Of a stretch of 64,000 nucleotides of DNA, positions 40,553 to 50,822 are shown piece by piece. Made by a program: the position numbers and the translations under genes. Positions within the stretch are counted from its first letter, which is position 1. Every line of letters starts with the position of its first letter. Origin of the DNA: JAJDNS01 sp963578825 (GTDB lineage: Bacteria; Acidobacteriota; Vicinamibacteria; Fen-336); NCBI GenBank assembly GCA_963578825.1, contig CAUZDW010000007.1:62001-126000 (forward strand), given 5' to 3'. The notes beneath the pieces were generated by a model, which was given only the letters and a program-made list of their open reading frames with translations, did not search any database and had not been told where the DNA came from.

Positions 40553-42154
40553 CTAGGCGGGCTGGCGCTTCAGGACCAGGAAGGTGTGGTCGTCGTCGCT
40601 CACGTGGGGTCCCAGCGCGGTCTCGGTCGCGGTCTGCAGCGCGGCCAGGATCACGGCAGCTCCGCCGTCGCCCGCCTGGCGAACGACCGTGGCCACGCTG
40701 TCGGGCGTGAGTCCCGCTGCGGACGCTTCGAAGATGCTGTCCGACAGGAGGACCAGGGTGTCCCCGGGAGCCAGCTTCACCCGGCCCTCGTCCCACGACA
40801 CGCCGGGGAAGGCCCCCAGGAGCGTCCCCCCCCGCTCGAGGCGTTCGGTTCGGCCATCCGCCCGGACCAACAGGGGGGCGGCGTGCCCGGCGTTGACGTA
40901 GTGAAGAGCGCCGGAACCCGGTTCGAGCCGGGCCAGGAACAGCGTCGCAAAGCGGTTCTCGGGCAACGCCTCCACCAGGTTCTCGTTGATGCCCGCGGCG
41001 AGCCGCGGGAGCGGCTCCGGCTCCGCCCAGAGGGCCCGCACCGCTGCCCTGAGCGCCGCCATGAGGAGCGCCGCCGCCAGCCCCTTGCCAGCCACGTCGC
41101 CCAGGGTGAGGAGCAGCATGCCGTGGGCCAGGGCGAAGTCGTAGTAGTCCGCCCCCACTGCGCTGCACAGCCGGCTCGAGCCGCCGATGTCCCAACCCTC
41201 CAAGGTGGGCTCTTCCTCCGGAAGCAGGCTGGCCTGAATGCGCGCAGCGCCGCGCAGGTCCTCGTCGAGACGCCGCTTTGCGGAGTTCTCCTCGCGCAGC
41301 CGCACGCTCTCCAGGCGGCTCGCGGCGAGGTTCGAGATGGCGCTCACGAGGCTGAGGTGCTCGGCCTCGAAGGGGGTCGGCTCGGCAGGCGCCTCGAGGA
41401 CGACGAGGCCGGCGACCCGGTCGGTGCCTTCACCGGGCCCGGTGAACCACAGGGGCGCACACATGACCGATCTCACCGTGTCGTCCTCCCCTGCGACGCG
41501 AGGAGCGAGAAGCGCCGATCGTCCGCCGAGGACGCGCTCCGCCACCCCTGGATCGATTGTCATCGGAGTGTCGGCCTGTCCGGCTCGCGAGGCGACGACC
41601 GCAGGAACGAGCGGGTCCTTCTCGAGGAGCACGACGGCGCCCCGGGCCGCAGGCACCGCGTCGAGCAGGTGGGCGAGGAGGGCGTCCAGGAGATCGTCCT
41701 CGTTCGGGGTGGCGACGATGGCGCCGGCGGCACGGGTGAGGACTCCGAGCAGCCGGCCCTGACGGTTGAGGTCGCCCAGGTCGAGCCCGGACCGGGTGGC
41801 GAGGGAGGTGATGTCTTGGACGCGGGCCTCGTGGTCGGAGGAGGGCTCGGGGGTCCCCTCGGGCTCGGCTTCCGAGAACACGAGACGCCATCCGCCCACG
41901 GTGACGATGTCGCCGTCGTAGAGCACCCGCTCGTCCTCGATCCGCTCGTCGTTGACCCGGGTGCCGTTCATGCTGCCCAGATCCCTTACGATCCAGCCTC
42001 GGGCCGTGTGGAAGAACTCGGCATGGCGCCGGGACAGCAGCACATCGGGAAGGACGAGATCGCACTCACGCGAGCGCCCCACTAGCATCCGCTCGGCGCT
42101 CAGCGGCAGCACCTCGCCGGGTCCTTCGACCGAGTTGAGACGCAGGTGGGGCAC
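40553..42154 (-). CDS. FHA-GAF-SpoIIE (PP2C-type) serine phosphatase
   Basis: 533 residues in three parts. The FHA domain (about 24-85) has the phosphothreonine-binding loops GRSRECDLVLPDVLLSRRHA and GSMNGTRVND. A GAF domain covers about 125-285. The C-terminal SpoIIE/RsbU-type PP2C domain covers about 300-530 (VGADYYDFALAHGMLLLTLG-DVAGKG with the metal Asp residues, and NAGHAAPLL). It likely dephosphorylates an STAS anti-anti-sigma protein, with FHA linking it to Ser/Thr kinases such as the one at 60276; that connection is inference. Confidence 0.9.
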   Translation of the reverse strand: MPHLRLNSVEGPGEVLPLSAERMLVGRSRECDLVLPDVLLSRRHAEFFHTARGWIVRDLGSMNGTRVNDERIEDERVLYDGDIVTVGGWRLVFSEAEPEGTPEPSSDHEARVQDITSLATRSGLDLGDLNRQGRLLGVLTRAAGAIVATPNEDDLLDALLAHLLDAVPAARGAVVLLEKDPLVPAVVASRAGQADTPMTIDPGVAERVLGGRSALLAPRVAGEDDTVRSVMCAPLWFTGPGEGTDRVAGLVVLEAPAEPTPFEAEHLSLVSAISNLAASRLESVRLREENSAKRRLDEDLRGAARIQASLLPEEEPTLEGWDIGGSSRLCSAVGADYYDFALAHGMLLLTLGDVAGKGLAAALLMAALRAAVRALWAEPEPLPRLAAGINENLVEALPENRFATLFLARLEPGSGALHYVNAGHAAPLLVRADGRTERLERGGTLLGAFPGVSWDEGRVKLAPGDTLVLLSDSIFEASAAGLTPDSVATVVRQAGDGGAAVILAALQTATETALGPHVSDDDHTFLVLKRQPA

Positions 42155-42168
42155 CGTGGCTCCAGCCG

Positions 42169-44043
42169 CTACCAGGCGACTCCGTAGTCTTCACCGTGGA
42201 TGGCCGAGCCGCCCCACATCGTGCCGTGAGCCCGATCGAAGAAGATGGCGTTGATCGGCCCCGAGTTGACGTCCACGAACCGGAGATCGTAGCCCATGGT
42301 CCCGAGCTCCCGCCGCACCCACTGGGGAGTGGACCTGGTCAGCGTCAGGCGCCCGGGCCGCGATTCGTGGTCTCCGAACGACGACCGCATCTGGTGGCTC
42401 GTGATGTTGGCCGCCTCGGCCGCCTCCTGGACGTTCATCCCGAACTCGACGACGTTCAGGAAGAACTGCAGGAGGTTCTGGTCCTGGGTGTCGCCGCCCT
42501 GGACGGCAAAGGCCAGGTACGGCTCGCCGTCCTTCAGGGCGAGGCTCGGAGTCAGCGTGACCCGCGGTCTCTTGCCCGGGACCAGGACGTTGTACGGGTT
42601 CTCCGCCTCGTGGAGGACGAAGCTCTGCATGCGCTGGCTGAGGCCGACTCCGGTGGGGCCGGCAACGACCGCGGGGATCCACCCTCCGCTCGGCGTCATG
42701 GACACGACCCATCCCTCGGCGTCGGCGGTCACGACCGAGGTCGTTCCGGCCCGGAACGCGTCGTCGTACGGCATGACGTCGGCCGAGCGGTCGTGGGCCG
42801 GCGTGGCGCTCCCGGCGCCCGGCACGGTGCGCCACTCGTCGAGGAGAGCCCGAAAGGGGTTCTCCTCGCCCTGGAACGGGTACGGATCGCCGGGCCGGAC
42901 GTCCGGGTCGTTGGCGTCCCATCGGATCTGGCCGTAGCGGGCGCGGGCGTAGTCGGGAGACAAGAGGCCCTCGACAGGCTCCTCGGGCGGGAAGTCGGGA
43001 TCCCCGTAGTAGAAATCACGGTCGGCGAAGGCGAGGTTCATCGCCTGATAGAGCGTGTGGATGTAGCGTGCCGAGTTGTATCCCATGGCCCCGAGGTCGG
43101 CGTGTCCCAGGATGTTGAGGGCCTGCAGCAGGACCGGACCCTGCGTCCACACCGTGAGCTTGTAGACGTCCAGGTCCTTGTAGCGGGTGTGGACCGGCTC
43201 CTCGAGCTTCACCGACCATCGATCCAGATCGGCCTTCGTCATGAGACCGCCCTGCTCGCGCACGGAGCCCACGAGAGCGTCTGCGATGTCGCCGCGATAG
43301 AAGCGGTCATAGGCCGCCTGCAGGGCCTCGCGCCGGCTCTTCCCCGCTGCCAGCGCCTGGGCCTCGGCCTCGACCAGCTTGCGCAGCGTGGCGGCCAGGG
43401 CGGGCTGCTCGAAGATCTCGCCCTCCACCGGGGCTTCGAAGGCCTCTCCGGGGTGGACGAGGAAGAGGCTCTTCGAGTCGGGCCACCTTCGGAGGCGCTC
43501 CTTGTGGCTCTCGATCGATCGGGAGAGCTGTCCCTCGATCGGGTAGCCGTCGGCCAGCTGGATGGCGGGCTCGAGGACCTCCCCGAGGCTCAGGCGCCCA
43601 AACTCCGCCAGCATCGTGATGAGCCCGCCCGGGGTGCCGGGGGTGACCGCGGCTCGTGGGCCGAACGCGGGAGGGTAGCGCTGAGATTCGCCGCCGAAGA
43701 CCTCCGGGGTGGCTCCGGTGGGTGCGATCCCCAGGGCGTTGATTGCGATCACCTTTTTCGAACGGGGATCGTAGACGAGCGCCTGGGTTTCTCCGCCCCA
43801 GCTGAGGACGTCCCACATCGTGCACGTCGCGGCCAGCATGGCACAGGCGGCGTCGACCGCGTTCCCGCCTCGGCCGAAGGTCAGGGCGCCGGCGGTCGCC
43901 GCCAGAGGCTTGCCGGTGATGGCGACCCAGTGGCGGCCGTGAAGCACGGGCTTCGTCGTGCGCTGGCCCCGCGCCGCCGGGCCAGCCACGAGCGAAACCA
44001 GTGCGAGGGTCAGAGTCACCCGAATGCGCCGACCGCTTTGCAT
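42169..44043 (-). CDS. Exported gamma-glutamyltransferase-family Ntn-hydrolase
   Basis: 624 residues with a signal peptide (to about residue 26). N-terminal GKPLAATAGALTFGRGGNAV-DAA and GTPGGLITMLAEFG are GGT large-subunit landmarks. The self-cleavage Thr is in FRAGTTSVVTADAEGWVV (about residue 433), starting the small subunit. The C-terminal SHQMRSSFGD and GGSAIHGEDYG fit. The classical substrate-binding residues of glutathione GGT are not all evident, so it may be another acyltransferase of the family. It is 14 bp downstream of the phosphatase stop on the opposite reading side of a shared minus-strand run. Confidence 0.85.
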   Translation of the reverse strand: MQSGRRIRVTLTLALVSLVAGPAARGQRTTKPVLHGRHWVAITGKPLAATAGALTFGRGGNAVDAACAMLAATCTMWDVLSWGGETQALVYDPRSKKVIAINALGIAPTGATPEVFGGESQRYPPAFGPRAAVTPGTPGGLITMLAEFGRLSLGEVLEPAIQLADGYPIEGQLSRSIESHKERLRRWPDSKSLFLVHPGEAFEAPVEGEIFEQPALAATLRKLVEAEAQALAAGKSRREALQAAYDRFYRGDIADALVGSVREQGGLMTKADLDRWSVKLEEPVHTRYKDLDVYKLTVWTQGPVLLQALNILGHADLGAMGYNSARYIHTLYQAMNLAFADRDFYYGDPDFPPEEPVEGLLSPDYARARYGQIRWDANDPDVRPGDPYPFQGEENPFRALLDEWRTVPGAGSATPAHDRSADVMPYDDAFRAGTTSVVTADAEGWVVSMTPSGGWIPAVVAGPTGVGLSQRMQSFVLHEAENPYNVLVPGKRPRVTLTPSLALKDGEPYLAFAVQGGDTQDQNLLQFFLNVVEFGMNVQEAAEAANITSHQMRSSFGDHESRPGRLTLTRSTPQWVRRELGTMGYDLRFVDVNSGPINAIFFDRAHGTMWGGSAIHGEDYGVAW

Positions 44044-44176
44044 TGCTCCCGCCGCTCGTTGCCACGCCGGAACAGGAGGAGGCTATCACGGGGATCGCCG
44101 TTCGTAGTTCAGGGGTGTCGGGACGTTCGGGCGCCAGATCACCCGGCCCCGCCGCAGGCCGTAGAATGGTCTCTCC

Positions 44177-45294
44177 ATGCCACGGCACTGGCTCTCCACC
44201 TTCGAATCGGACCTGCCGCGCTTGTGCGCCGATCTGAAGGACCTCGTCCTCCACGAGAGCCCGACCGCGGACGCGGCGCTCGTGTCGCGGCTGGGGGAGT
44301 GGATTCACGACCGGTTGCGAGAGCGGGGCGTCCCGGCGGAGCTCCGACACTGCCCTCCGGCCGGAGACGCCGTGCTGGCCTCGGTTGCCTATCGGGACGG
44401 CGGGACGCTTTTGCTGGGCCACCTGGACACGGTCTGGCCGGCCGAGACCCTTGCCGCCATGCCCTGGACGCTCCAGGGTGAGCGGGCCTCGGGTCCGGGG
44501 GCCTTCGACATGAAGGGGGGTATCGCCGTGGGGATGGCGGTCCTGACGGCCATGGTGCGCGAGACCGATCCGTCTCCGGTGTCGCTGTTGCTCGTGCCCT
44601 GACGAAGAGACCGGCTCGACCCACTCGCGCGAGCTTCTGCTGAGCGTGGCCCGACGTCATCGTCAGGTGCTGGTGCTCGAGCCTCCGAAGGACGGCGCGG
44701 CCAAGGTGGAGCGCAAGGGCAGCGGTGTCTTCCTGGTGCGCTTCGCAGGTCGTGCCGCCCACGCGGGGCTCGAGCCCGAGCGAGGCGCTTCGGCGCTGGC
44801 GGAGATGGCGCGCTTCGCCCTGTGCCTCGAAGGCCTGGCCGACTCGCAGAAGGAGACGACGATCACCCCGAGCCAGGCCCGGGGCGGTCGCGGACGTGGT
44901 TCCGGCGTCCGCCGAGCTGACGGTCGACGCGCGCGCCTGGACCCGTGAGGAGGCGGCCCGGGTGAGCGCGGCCGTGCGGGGGTACCACCCCACCGATCCA
45001 GCGGTCACTGTCAGCGTGGAGGGTGGCTTCGATCGACCGCCGTTGGAGCGAACGCCGGCCAACGAGGCCCTCTACCAGCGCGCCCGCAGCGCCGCGAGCG
45101 ATCTCGGGTTCGAGCTCGGCAGCGCCCGTGTCGCCGGCGCCTCGGACGGCAACATCACGTCCGGCGAGGGAATCGCCACCCTGGACGGCCTCGGTCCCAC
45201 GGGTGGAGGCGCGCACGCCCACGACGAGCACGTCATCGTCGCGGACCTTCCCCGGCGTGCCGCCCTGCTCGCCAGGCTCTGCAGCCCGGAGTGA
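44177..45294 (+). CDS. M20-family carboxypeptidase (CPG2-like), two frameshifts
   Basis: About 372 residues when joined. The first part has the zinc motif LLLGHLDTVWPAETL (His/Asp) and FDMKGGIAVGM. It loses frame at CTCGTGCCCTGACGAAG (near 44600); dropping one base restores DEETGSTHSRELL with the catalytic Glu pair. The second frame carries the dimerisation domain (GRAAHAGLEPERGASALAEM) and breaks again near 44885. The third frame (AVADVVPASAELTVDARAWT) runs to the C-terminal HDEHV zinc site. No TGA here falls at a Cys, so this is a frameshift case, not recoding. It is divergent from the GGT gene. Confidence 0.8.
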
Positions 45295-45298
45295 GCGA

Positions 45299-46194
45299 CT
45301 ACCGTCCCTCCAGGGCGGCGATGCGGGCCTCGAGAGGCGGGTGGGTGGCCATGAGGCGCATGAGGCTGCGCCCGCCAGCGATCTTCATGGTGGCCATCTC
45401 CTTGTTGGAGGAGTGGATCCTGGCGACCGTGGTCTGAAGGCGCCGCAGGGCCGCGATCATGTTCCCGCTCCCGGAGAGGCGTGCCGACCCGGCGTCGGCC
45501 CGGAACTCCCGGTGTCGGGAAAACCAGGCTGTGATCATCGAGCCGAGGATGCCGAAGAAGATCTGGGCGACGATGTAGACGAGGAAGCTGATCAGGCCTC
45601 CCCCGGCCGAGCGCCCACCCCGGTCTCCTGAAAGCGCGCTCCGCACGATGGACGCAACGACGTGGGAGAGGTAGAGGACGAAGGCATTCACCACACCCTG
45701 GAGGAGCGCCATGGTCACCATGTCGCCGTTGGCGATGTGGGACACCTCGTGAGCCAGGACTCCCTCGACCTCGTTTCGGTCCATGGACTGGAGCAGCCCG
45801 GTGGAGACCGCCACCAGGCTGCGCTTCTTGCTGGGTCCCGTGGCGAAGGCGTTGACCTCCGGCGAGTCGTAGAGGCCCACCTCGGCATGGGCAGGTTGGC
45901 CTGGCGGCTGAGGTTTCCGATGGTGTTGTGCAGCCAGTCGGCGTCGGTGTTTCCGGTGTGGCCGTCGACGAGCCGGACGCCCATGGCCCGCTTCGCGATC
46001 CAACGGGAGATCAGCAGCGAGATGAAGGAGGCCCCGAAACCCCAGACGGCACAGAAGACGAGCAGGACTCCCTGATCGCCGAACTGATCGAGGACGCCCA
46101 GGGCGCCCAGGGCGCCCAGGACCCGAAGGGCAAGCGACACCATCAGCAGAATGGCAATGTTGGTTGCCACGAACAGCAACAGACGCTTGGCCAC
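45299..46194 (-). CDS. htpX: Membrane zinc metalloprotease HtpX (M48), one frameshift
   Basis: About 298 residues joined. N-terminal helices KRLLLFVATNIAILLMVSLA and VLLVFCAVWGFGASFISLLI. The GTG start at 46194 follows a GAGGAGAGG ribosome site. Register is lost near 45884 in CATGCCGAGG (one base missing; expected LPMPEVGLYDSPEVNAFATG). The second frame has the zinc motif HEVSHIANGD, the third ligand in REFRADAG, and ends MATHPPLEARIAALEGR, the family C-terminus. It degrades misfolded inner-membrane proteins. Confidence 0.85.
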
Positions 46195-46302
46195 GACACC
46201 TCTCCTCAGGGAAAAACAGGGGAAAGTGGCGGCTCGCACCGCCACCCGTTCAACATCGCCGGGCCCGACAGCCCGTAACGTAACAAGGGGACCTGCCGAC
46301 GC

Positions 46303-47085
46303 TCAGGCTCTGTCGGCGGCCGTGTGGGCGAACCCTCTCTTCGAGTCCTTCACGAACGCAACCAGCTCGTCGACGAGCGGGCTGCCGAGTGCGCTCAGGC
46401 CCTCCATCGCACTCTCGAGAGGGAGCCCGGCCCGCAGCAGCAGCCGGTAGGCCTCCTTCAGGGTCCGCCGCTCGGCCGCGCGGATCCCCGCCCGCTTGAG
46501 CCCGACCGAGTTCAGGCCCCTGGCCCGGGCCGGGCTGCCGTCGGTGATGACGAAGGGCAGACAGTCCTGGACGGCCTTGGCGTGGCCGCCGAGCATGGCC
46601 AGGCGTCCCACGCGGCAGAACTGGTGCACGCCCACCCCTCCGGACAGGAAGGCGCTCTCGCCGACCTCGACGTGACCGGCCAGGAGCACGTTGTTGACCA
46701 GGATCACGTGGTCGCCGATGCGGTTGTCGTGGGCGACGTGAGCGTACGCCAGGAAAAAGCAGTCCGAGCCAACACCCGTCGTCCCACCGGCGATCGTGGA
46801 GCGGTTGATCGTGACGCCCTCGCGGAACCGGTTGCGGTCGCCGACGACGAGCCGGCCGTCGCCACCGGTGAAGCCGAGGTCCTGCGGCTCCCCCCCGAGG
46901 ACCGCGCCCTCGTGCACCACGTTGTCCGTCCCCAGGGTGGTGAAGCGCTTGAGCGTCGCGTGGGCACGGATTTCGCACCGGGCGCCGATCACGACGTCGT
47001 CTTCGATGACGGCGTGGGGTCCGATCGTCACGTCGTCTCCCAGGCGTGCACTCGGGTGAACGACCGCGCTGGAGTGGACAGACAT
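46303..47085 (-). CDS. lpxA: Acyl-[ACP]-UDP-N-acetylglucosamine O-acyltransferase LpxA
   Basis: 260 residues, left-handed beta-helix hexapeptide repeats through most of its length. The active-site strip AYAHVAHDNRIGDHVILVNN has the two LpxA histidines at 116 and 119. GVGVHQFCRVGRLAMLGG and the C-terminal helical domain (LGLKRAGIRAAERRTLKEAY-like) complete the match. First step of lipid A synthesis, cytoplasmic. It stands apart from lpxD/fabZ/lpxB, which are not in the window. It is divergent from the spermidine-synthase-like gene. Confidence 0.93.
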   Translation of the reverse strand: MSVHSSAVVHPSARLGDDVTIGPHAVIEDDVVIGARCEIRAHATLKRFTTLGTDNVVHEGAVLGGEPQDLGFTGGDGRLVVGDRNRFREGVTINRSTIAGGTTGVGSDCFFLAYAHVAHDNRIGDHVILVNNVLLAGHVEVGESAFLSGGVGVHQFCRVGRLAMLGGHAKAVQDCLPFVITDGSPARARGLNSVGLKRAGIRAAERRTLKEAYRLLLRAGLPLESAMEGLSALGSPLVDELVAFVKDSKRGFAHTAADRA

Positions 47086-47241
47086 GGCGCGGCATCATAA
47101 ACCGGACGGGCGCCGCCGCGCCCGGGCTCCCGTGTCCCCCTGGCCGCCTTGACCGTGACCTTCGCCGAGGCGTACCGTTTTGGCTCGTATGCCCTCCCAT
47201 CGAGAGTTCCTGCTCGCCGCCGGCGTCCGCGAGCGGACCAC

Positions 47242-49462
47242 TTGAGTCGCGACACTCGCCGAGTCACCCTCGCGGGCCTCCTCTTTCTGTTGAGCGGCGC
47301 CACCGCCCTCGTCTACCAGGTGGCCTGGCAGCGCCTGCTCGCCCTTCACAGCGGGGTCGGACTCTACTCGGTCACGATGATCGTCGCCGCGTTCATGGCC
47401 GGCCTCGGCCTGGGGAGCCTGGTGGGCGGACGGTGGGGCGCGCGCCTCGGGCCTGGCACGGCGCTTCTAGCCTTCGCGCTCCTGGAGCTGCTCATCGGGG
47501 CCTTCGGGGCGGCCAGCACGTGGGTCTACTACGACTGGCTCTACCCCAGGGCGGTCCACCTGCCCAGCCCCTCCTGGCTGGCGGGGATGGCCCACGTCGC
47601 AGCCCTTCTGCCACCCACGCTCCTCATGGGGATGTCGTTGCCATTCCTGGTCCGGGCGCTCGTCACCGACGTCACCGGGGCCGGTCGGCGGATCGGGTGG
47701 CTGTACGGGGTGAACCTCCTCGGGGCCGCGGCCGGCGCACTCGTGGCCCCCTGGTGGCTCCTCCCCGTCGCCGGGATCCGCGGCGCGGTCCTCGTGGCAG
47801 CCGGCACGAATCTCCTTGTCGGTCTCGGCGCACTCGCCCTCGCCGGCACCGTGACCCCGCGCGAGCCTGGCGAAGCGCCCGTCGCCCCGACGCCGATGCG
47901 GGGCGTGGAAGGGCCCGGGGGACGTCCTCTCGGGCTCTGGCTCGCTCTCTACGGCTTGTCCGGTTTCGTGGCGCTCTCGCTGGAGATCGTCTGGTTCCGC
48001 CTCCTCGACGTCGCGGTCAAGTCCACCGCCTTCACCTTCGGAACGCTGCTCGCCGTGTACCTCCTCGGCTCCGGTGTCGGGAGCCTCGCCGCCGCCCCCT
48101 TTGTGACGCGGCTCGGTCGACCCCTGCGCGCCTTCCTTCTGGTCCAGTGCGCCCTCGTCGCGCTGTCGGCGCTCTCGGTCGTCGCCGTCGTGGCTCTGCC
48201 ACCGCAATGGCCCTCGCTCGGGTGGTTCCTGCAGTACTGGGCCGGCTACGAGTTCTTTCCGTTCGGTCACGAAGGGGACCCGGCCCACGTGATTCGCCTC
48301 TACGTCGTGCTCCCGCTCGCCCTCTTCTTCGTGCCCACGGTGCTCATGGGCTTCTCGTTTCCCATCCTCCAGCGGGCGGTGCACGCCGCCGCCGCCAGGA
48401 GCGGGTTGCGCGTCGGGGCGCTTCAGGCCGCGAATATCGGGGGATGCGTGGCCGGCAGCCTCGTCGTGGGGCTGCTCACGCTCGAGCTTCTCGGGACCTC
48501 CGGCACGCTGCAACTTCTGCTCGGCTGTGGGGTCGTCTTTGCCCTCGTCGGGCTGCGCTACTACGGGCGCACCTTCGGGCTTGCCGCTGCCGGTCTCGTG
48601 CTCCTCGCCACGCTCGTCCCGGGCGCCGAGCCGCTCTGGCGTCGGCTGCACGGGCTCGTCGGGGACGTGGGCCTCGTCTTCTTCGAGGAGGACGGGACGG
48701 GAGTCGTGGCGCTGACGCCGGATCAGGGCGAGTGGCGGCTGTCGATCAACGGCAAGGGCAACTCGTGGCTTCCGTACGGGCGGGGGCACACGGTCCTCGG
48801 GGCGCTGCCGGCCTGCATACACCTGGCGCCCCGTCGCGTGGCGATCGTGGGTCTCGGCTCGGGAGAAACCGTCTGGGCAGCGCCCTACAGACCCGAGACC
48901 ACGTCAACGACGGTCTTCGAGATCTCCCGCCCGCTGCCGCGCATCCTGTGGCGCCTGGCCGGGTTCGTCGACATGCCCGACATGCGGCGCTTGCTCGAGG
49001 ACCAGCGCCTGACGATCCGCCTCGAGGACGGGCGCAAGGCCCTCGAGGCCGAGCCGGACGAGTACGACCTGCTGGAGGCCGACGCCACGTGGCCGGAGAC
49101 CGCGGGGAGCGGCAACCTCTATTCGGTCGAGTTCTTCCAGGCGGCCGCCCGGAGGCTGAGCGCGGGCGGTGTCATGTGCACCTGGGCGCCGACGCGGCGG
49201 ACGTACCGGACGTTCCGCTCCGTCTTCCCCCACGTCGTGCAGGACAACTCGGGGGGGATCCTGATCGGCAGCCTCGATCCCATCGAGTTCGAGCCCGAGT
49301 CCTGGGTGGCCCGAGCAGAGGCGGGGGAGCCCTATCTCGGGGCCGCTCGTGTCGCGGACGTGGTCGAAGCCCTTCGGGTTGCGCCCCGCAGAGGGACCGA
49401 CGGAGGGGACGCTCAACAGGGATCTGTTTCCCCGGGACGAGCTGGCGGTCCCCCAGGACTGA
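47242..49462 (+). CDS. Membrane-fused spermidine-synthase-like protein (frameshift near the C-terminus)
   Basis: About 740 residues. The N-terminal 450 residues form around 12-14 helices of the MFS-like fused type (LLFLLSGATALVYQVAWQRL; LYGVNLLGAAAGALVAPWWL; SLEIVWFRLLDVAVKSTAFT). A spermidine-synthase-like Rossmann domain follows (RLSINGKGNSWLPYGRGHTV; VAIVGLGSGETVWAAPYRPE). The usual DPR/DD catalytic acids are only partly kept (EADATW), so polyamine synthesis is unproven. The frame shifts near 49383 and the last 25 residues (GTLNRDLFPRDELAVPQD) are in another frame to 49462. Start uncertain: TTG at 47242 just before the first helix; the frame stays open to 47149. Confidence 0.78.
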
Positions 49463-49482
49463 GTGCTCCCCGGAAGGGGGGA

Positions 49483-49512
49483 CGCGGCCGGGCGCTTCGG
49501 GGCCCGGCCGCG
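49483..49512. terminator. Strong GC hairpin between convergent genes
   Basis: CGCGGCCGGGC-gcttcggg-GCCCGGCCGCG: 11-bp perfect stem, 8-nt loop. It lies between the end of the spermidine-synthase-like gene and the convergent YceI gene. Confidence 0.65.
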
Positions 49513-49523
49513 GCCAGACGGGT

Positions 49524-50113
49524 TCACTCGGCCTTGGCCTGAACCGCTTCCAGGTTGATCGTGATGGTGACCTCCTCACCGAGCATGAGGCCACCCTGGT
49601 CGAGCACCTTGTTGAAGGAGATGCCGTAGTCCTTGCGGTTGAGCGTGGTCGAGATCTCGAACCCGATCCTCTGGTTTCCCCAGGGGTCCTTCATCTCGCC
49701 CAGGACCTTCACGGGAAGGACGACCGTCTTCGTGACCCCGTGCATGGTGAAGCTCCCGGTCACGTCGTAGTTGTCGTCGCCGAGCGGCTTCACCGAGGTG
49801 CTCTCGAAGGTGATCGTCGGGTGAGAGGCGACGTCGAAGAAATTGGGCGAGCGCAGGTCATCGTCGCGCCGCTGGTTCGCGTGTCGATGCTCTTGGTCTC
49901 GATCGTGAACGTGACGGACGAAGCCGCCGGGTCGTCCCGGTCGATCTTTACCGCTCCCTCGAAAGCGTTGAACTTGCCGGTGACCTTGCTCATGAGGTGC
50001 CGGATCTGGAACAGCACGCTGGCGTGGTTGGCGTCGAAATTAAACGTCTCGGCTTCGACGGCGGGCGCCGCCAGGGCCAGGACCGCCATCAGGCTCACGA
50101 ACTTCATCTTCAT
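49524..50113 (-). CDS. YceI-family periplasmic lipid-binding protein (one frameshift)
   Basis: About 196 residues joined. Signal peptide MKMKFVSLMAVLALAAPAVE. Then FNFDANHASVLFQIRHLMSK, the conserved D-x-x-H-S/A-x-V-x-F-x-x-x-H block of YceI isoprenoid-binding beta barrels. The frame shifts near 49883 (expected NQRRDDDLRSPNFFDVASHP, which exists in the alternate frame). The remainder reads VKPLGDDNYDVTGSFTMHGV to the stop. It is 40 bp downstream of the MarR gene and very probably controlled by it. Confidence 0.85.
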
Positions 50114-50152
50114 ATTTCCTCCTCTTTTGTCATCCTTGGTTTCTTCGTGGAA

Positions 50153-50653
50153 CTAACAGGGGCGCCGTGAGAGGTTCTCCGGGGCGGTTGTAGCGCTGTG
50201 TCGCGCTGCGTTCAGCAGGACGATGAGCTCCCGGGTGTGGTTGGCGCCCAGGGGTCCGAGGAACGTTTTCCCGGCGTCGAGCATCGGCCCGTCTACCGTG
50301 GCCAGGAGGCGGCTCGCCGCCGGGGTGGCGAAGCACAAGACGCGCCGCCGATCTTCAGGGCAGCGGCGGCGCCGCACCAGCCGCTTCTTCTCGAGCCGCT
50401 CGAGCAGCCGGGTGATGCCCGGGGTGGTCTCGATCATTCGAGCCGCGACGTCCAGGGTCGGGAGGCCCTCGGAGCCCGCGCCGCGGAGGATCCGGAGCAC
50501 GTTGTACTGCTGGACCGTGATCCCGTGGGGCTCGACAACCTCCGACAGACGCCTCCGCAGGACATCGGCAGTCCGGAGCAGGGTCACGACCGCTTCCCCG
50601 GCCGGCGAGGCAAAGGGCCTCGTCTGCCTGATCTTGTCCTTGACCGAGCGCAT
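50153..50653 (-). CDS. MarR-family transcriptional regulator
   Basis: 166 residues. Winged-helix core: VQQYNVLRILRGAGSEGLPT, then LDVAARMIETTPGITRLLER with the wing KKRLVRRRRCPEDRRRVLCF (MarR D-x-R-R motif). The ATG at 50653 follows GGAGGAGGG. First gene of a MarR-YceI operon. A perfect 18-bp palindrome (50687-50704) lies 34 bp upstream and is the expected self-operator. The effector is unknown; phenolic or oxidative signals are typical for the family. Confidence 0.9.
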   Translation of the reverse strand: MRSVKDKIRQTRPFASPAGEAVVTLLRTADVLRRRLSEVVEPHGITVQQYNVLRILRGAGSEGLPTLDVAARMIETTPGITRLLERLEKKRLVRRRRCPEDRRRVLCFATPAASRLLATVDGPMLDAGKTFLGPLGANHTRELIVLLNAARHSATTAPENLSRRPC

Positions 50654-50686
50654 CCCTCCTCCCACGCATGAGAAGATCGCTCCAGA

Positions 50687-50704
50687 TACTTGACTAGTCA
50701 AGTA
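50687..50704. promoter_or_regulatory. Perfect palindromic operator, probable MarR binding site
   Basis: TACTTGACTAGTCAAGTA, fully self-complementary over 18 bp, lying between the divergent marR and NicO-like genes. Size and TTGAC-TAGTCAA core are like known MarR-family operators in YceI-type operons. It overlaps where a minus-strand promoter should be, so autorepression is likely. Confidence 0.8.
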
Positions 50705-50822
50705 AAAGGCCGTGAACACCCTCCGAACACGAGGCCCGGGGCCCGCCTGCAGGGCCCAAAGCGTCGGCGGCGGCGTGGCATGATAGGGCCACGAGCAGGA
50801 AGAGCGGAGGGACGAGGGCCTC

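Noticed and set aside
39365..42085. 906-codon plus-strand open frame opposite the FHA-SpoIIE and secreted-protein genes
   Set aside because: Spans two real minus-strand genes and their gap; composition is that of an antisense frame.
44177..44602. In-frame TGA in the M20 peptidase as another selenocysteine codon
   Set aside because: Homology continues only in a different frame after the TGA and the position is not a Cys in the family; a one-base indel explains it.
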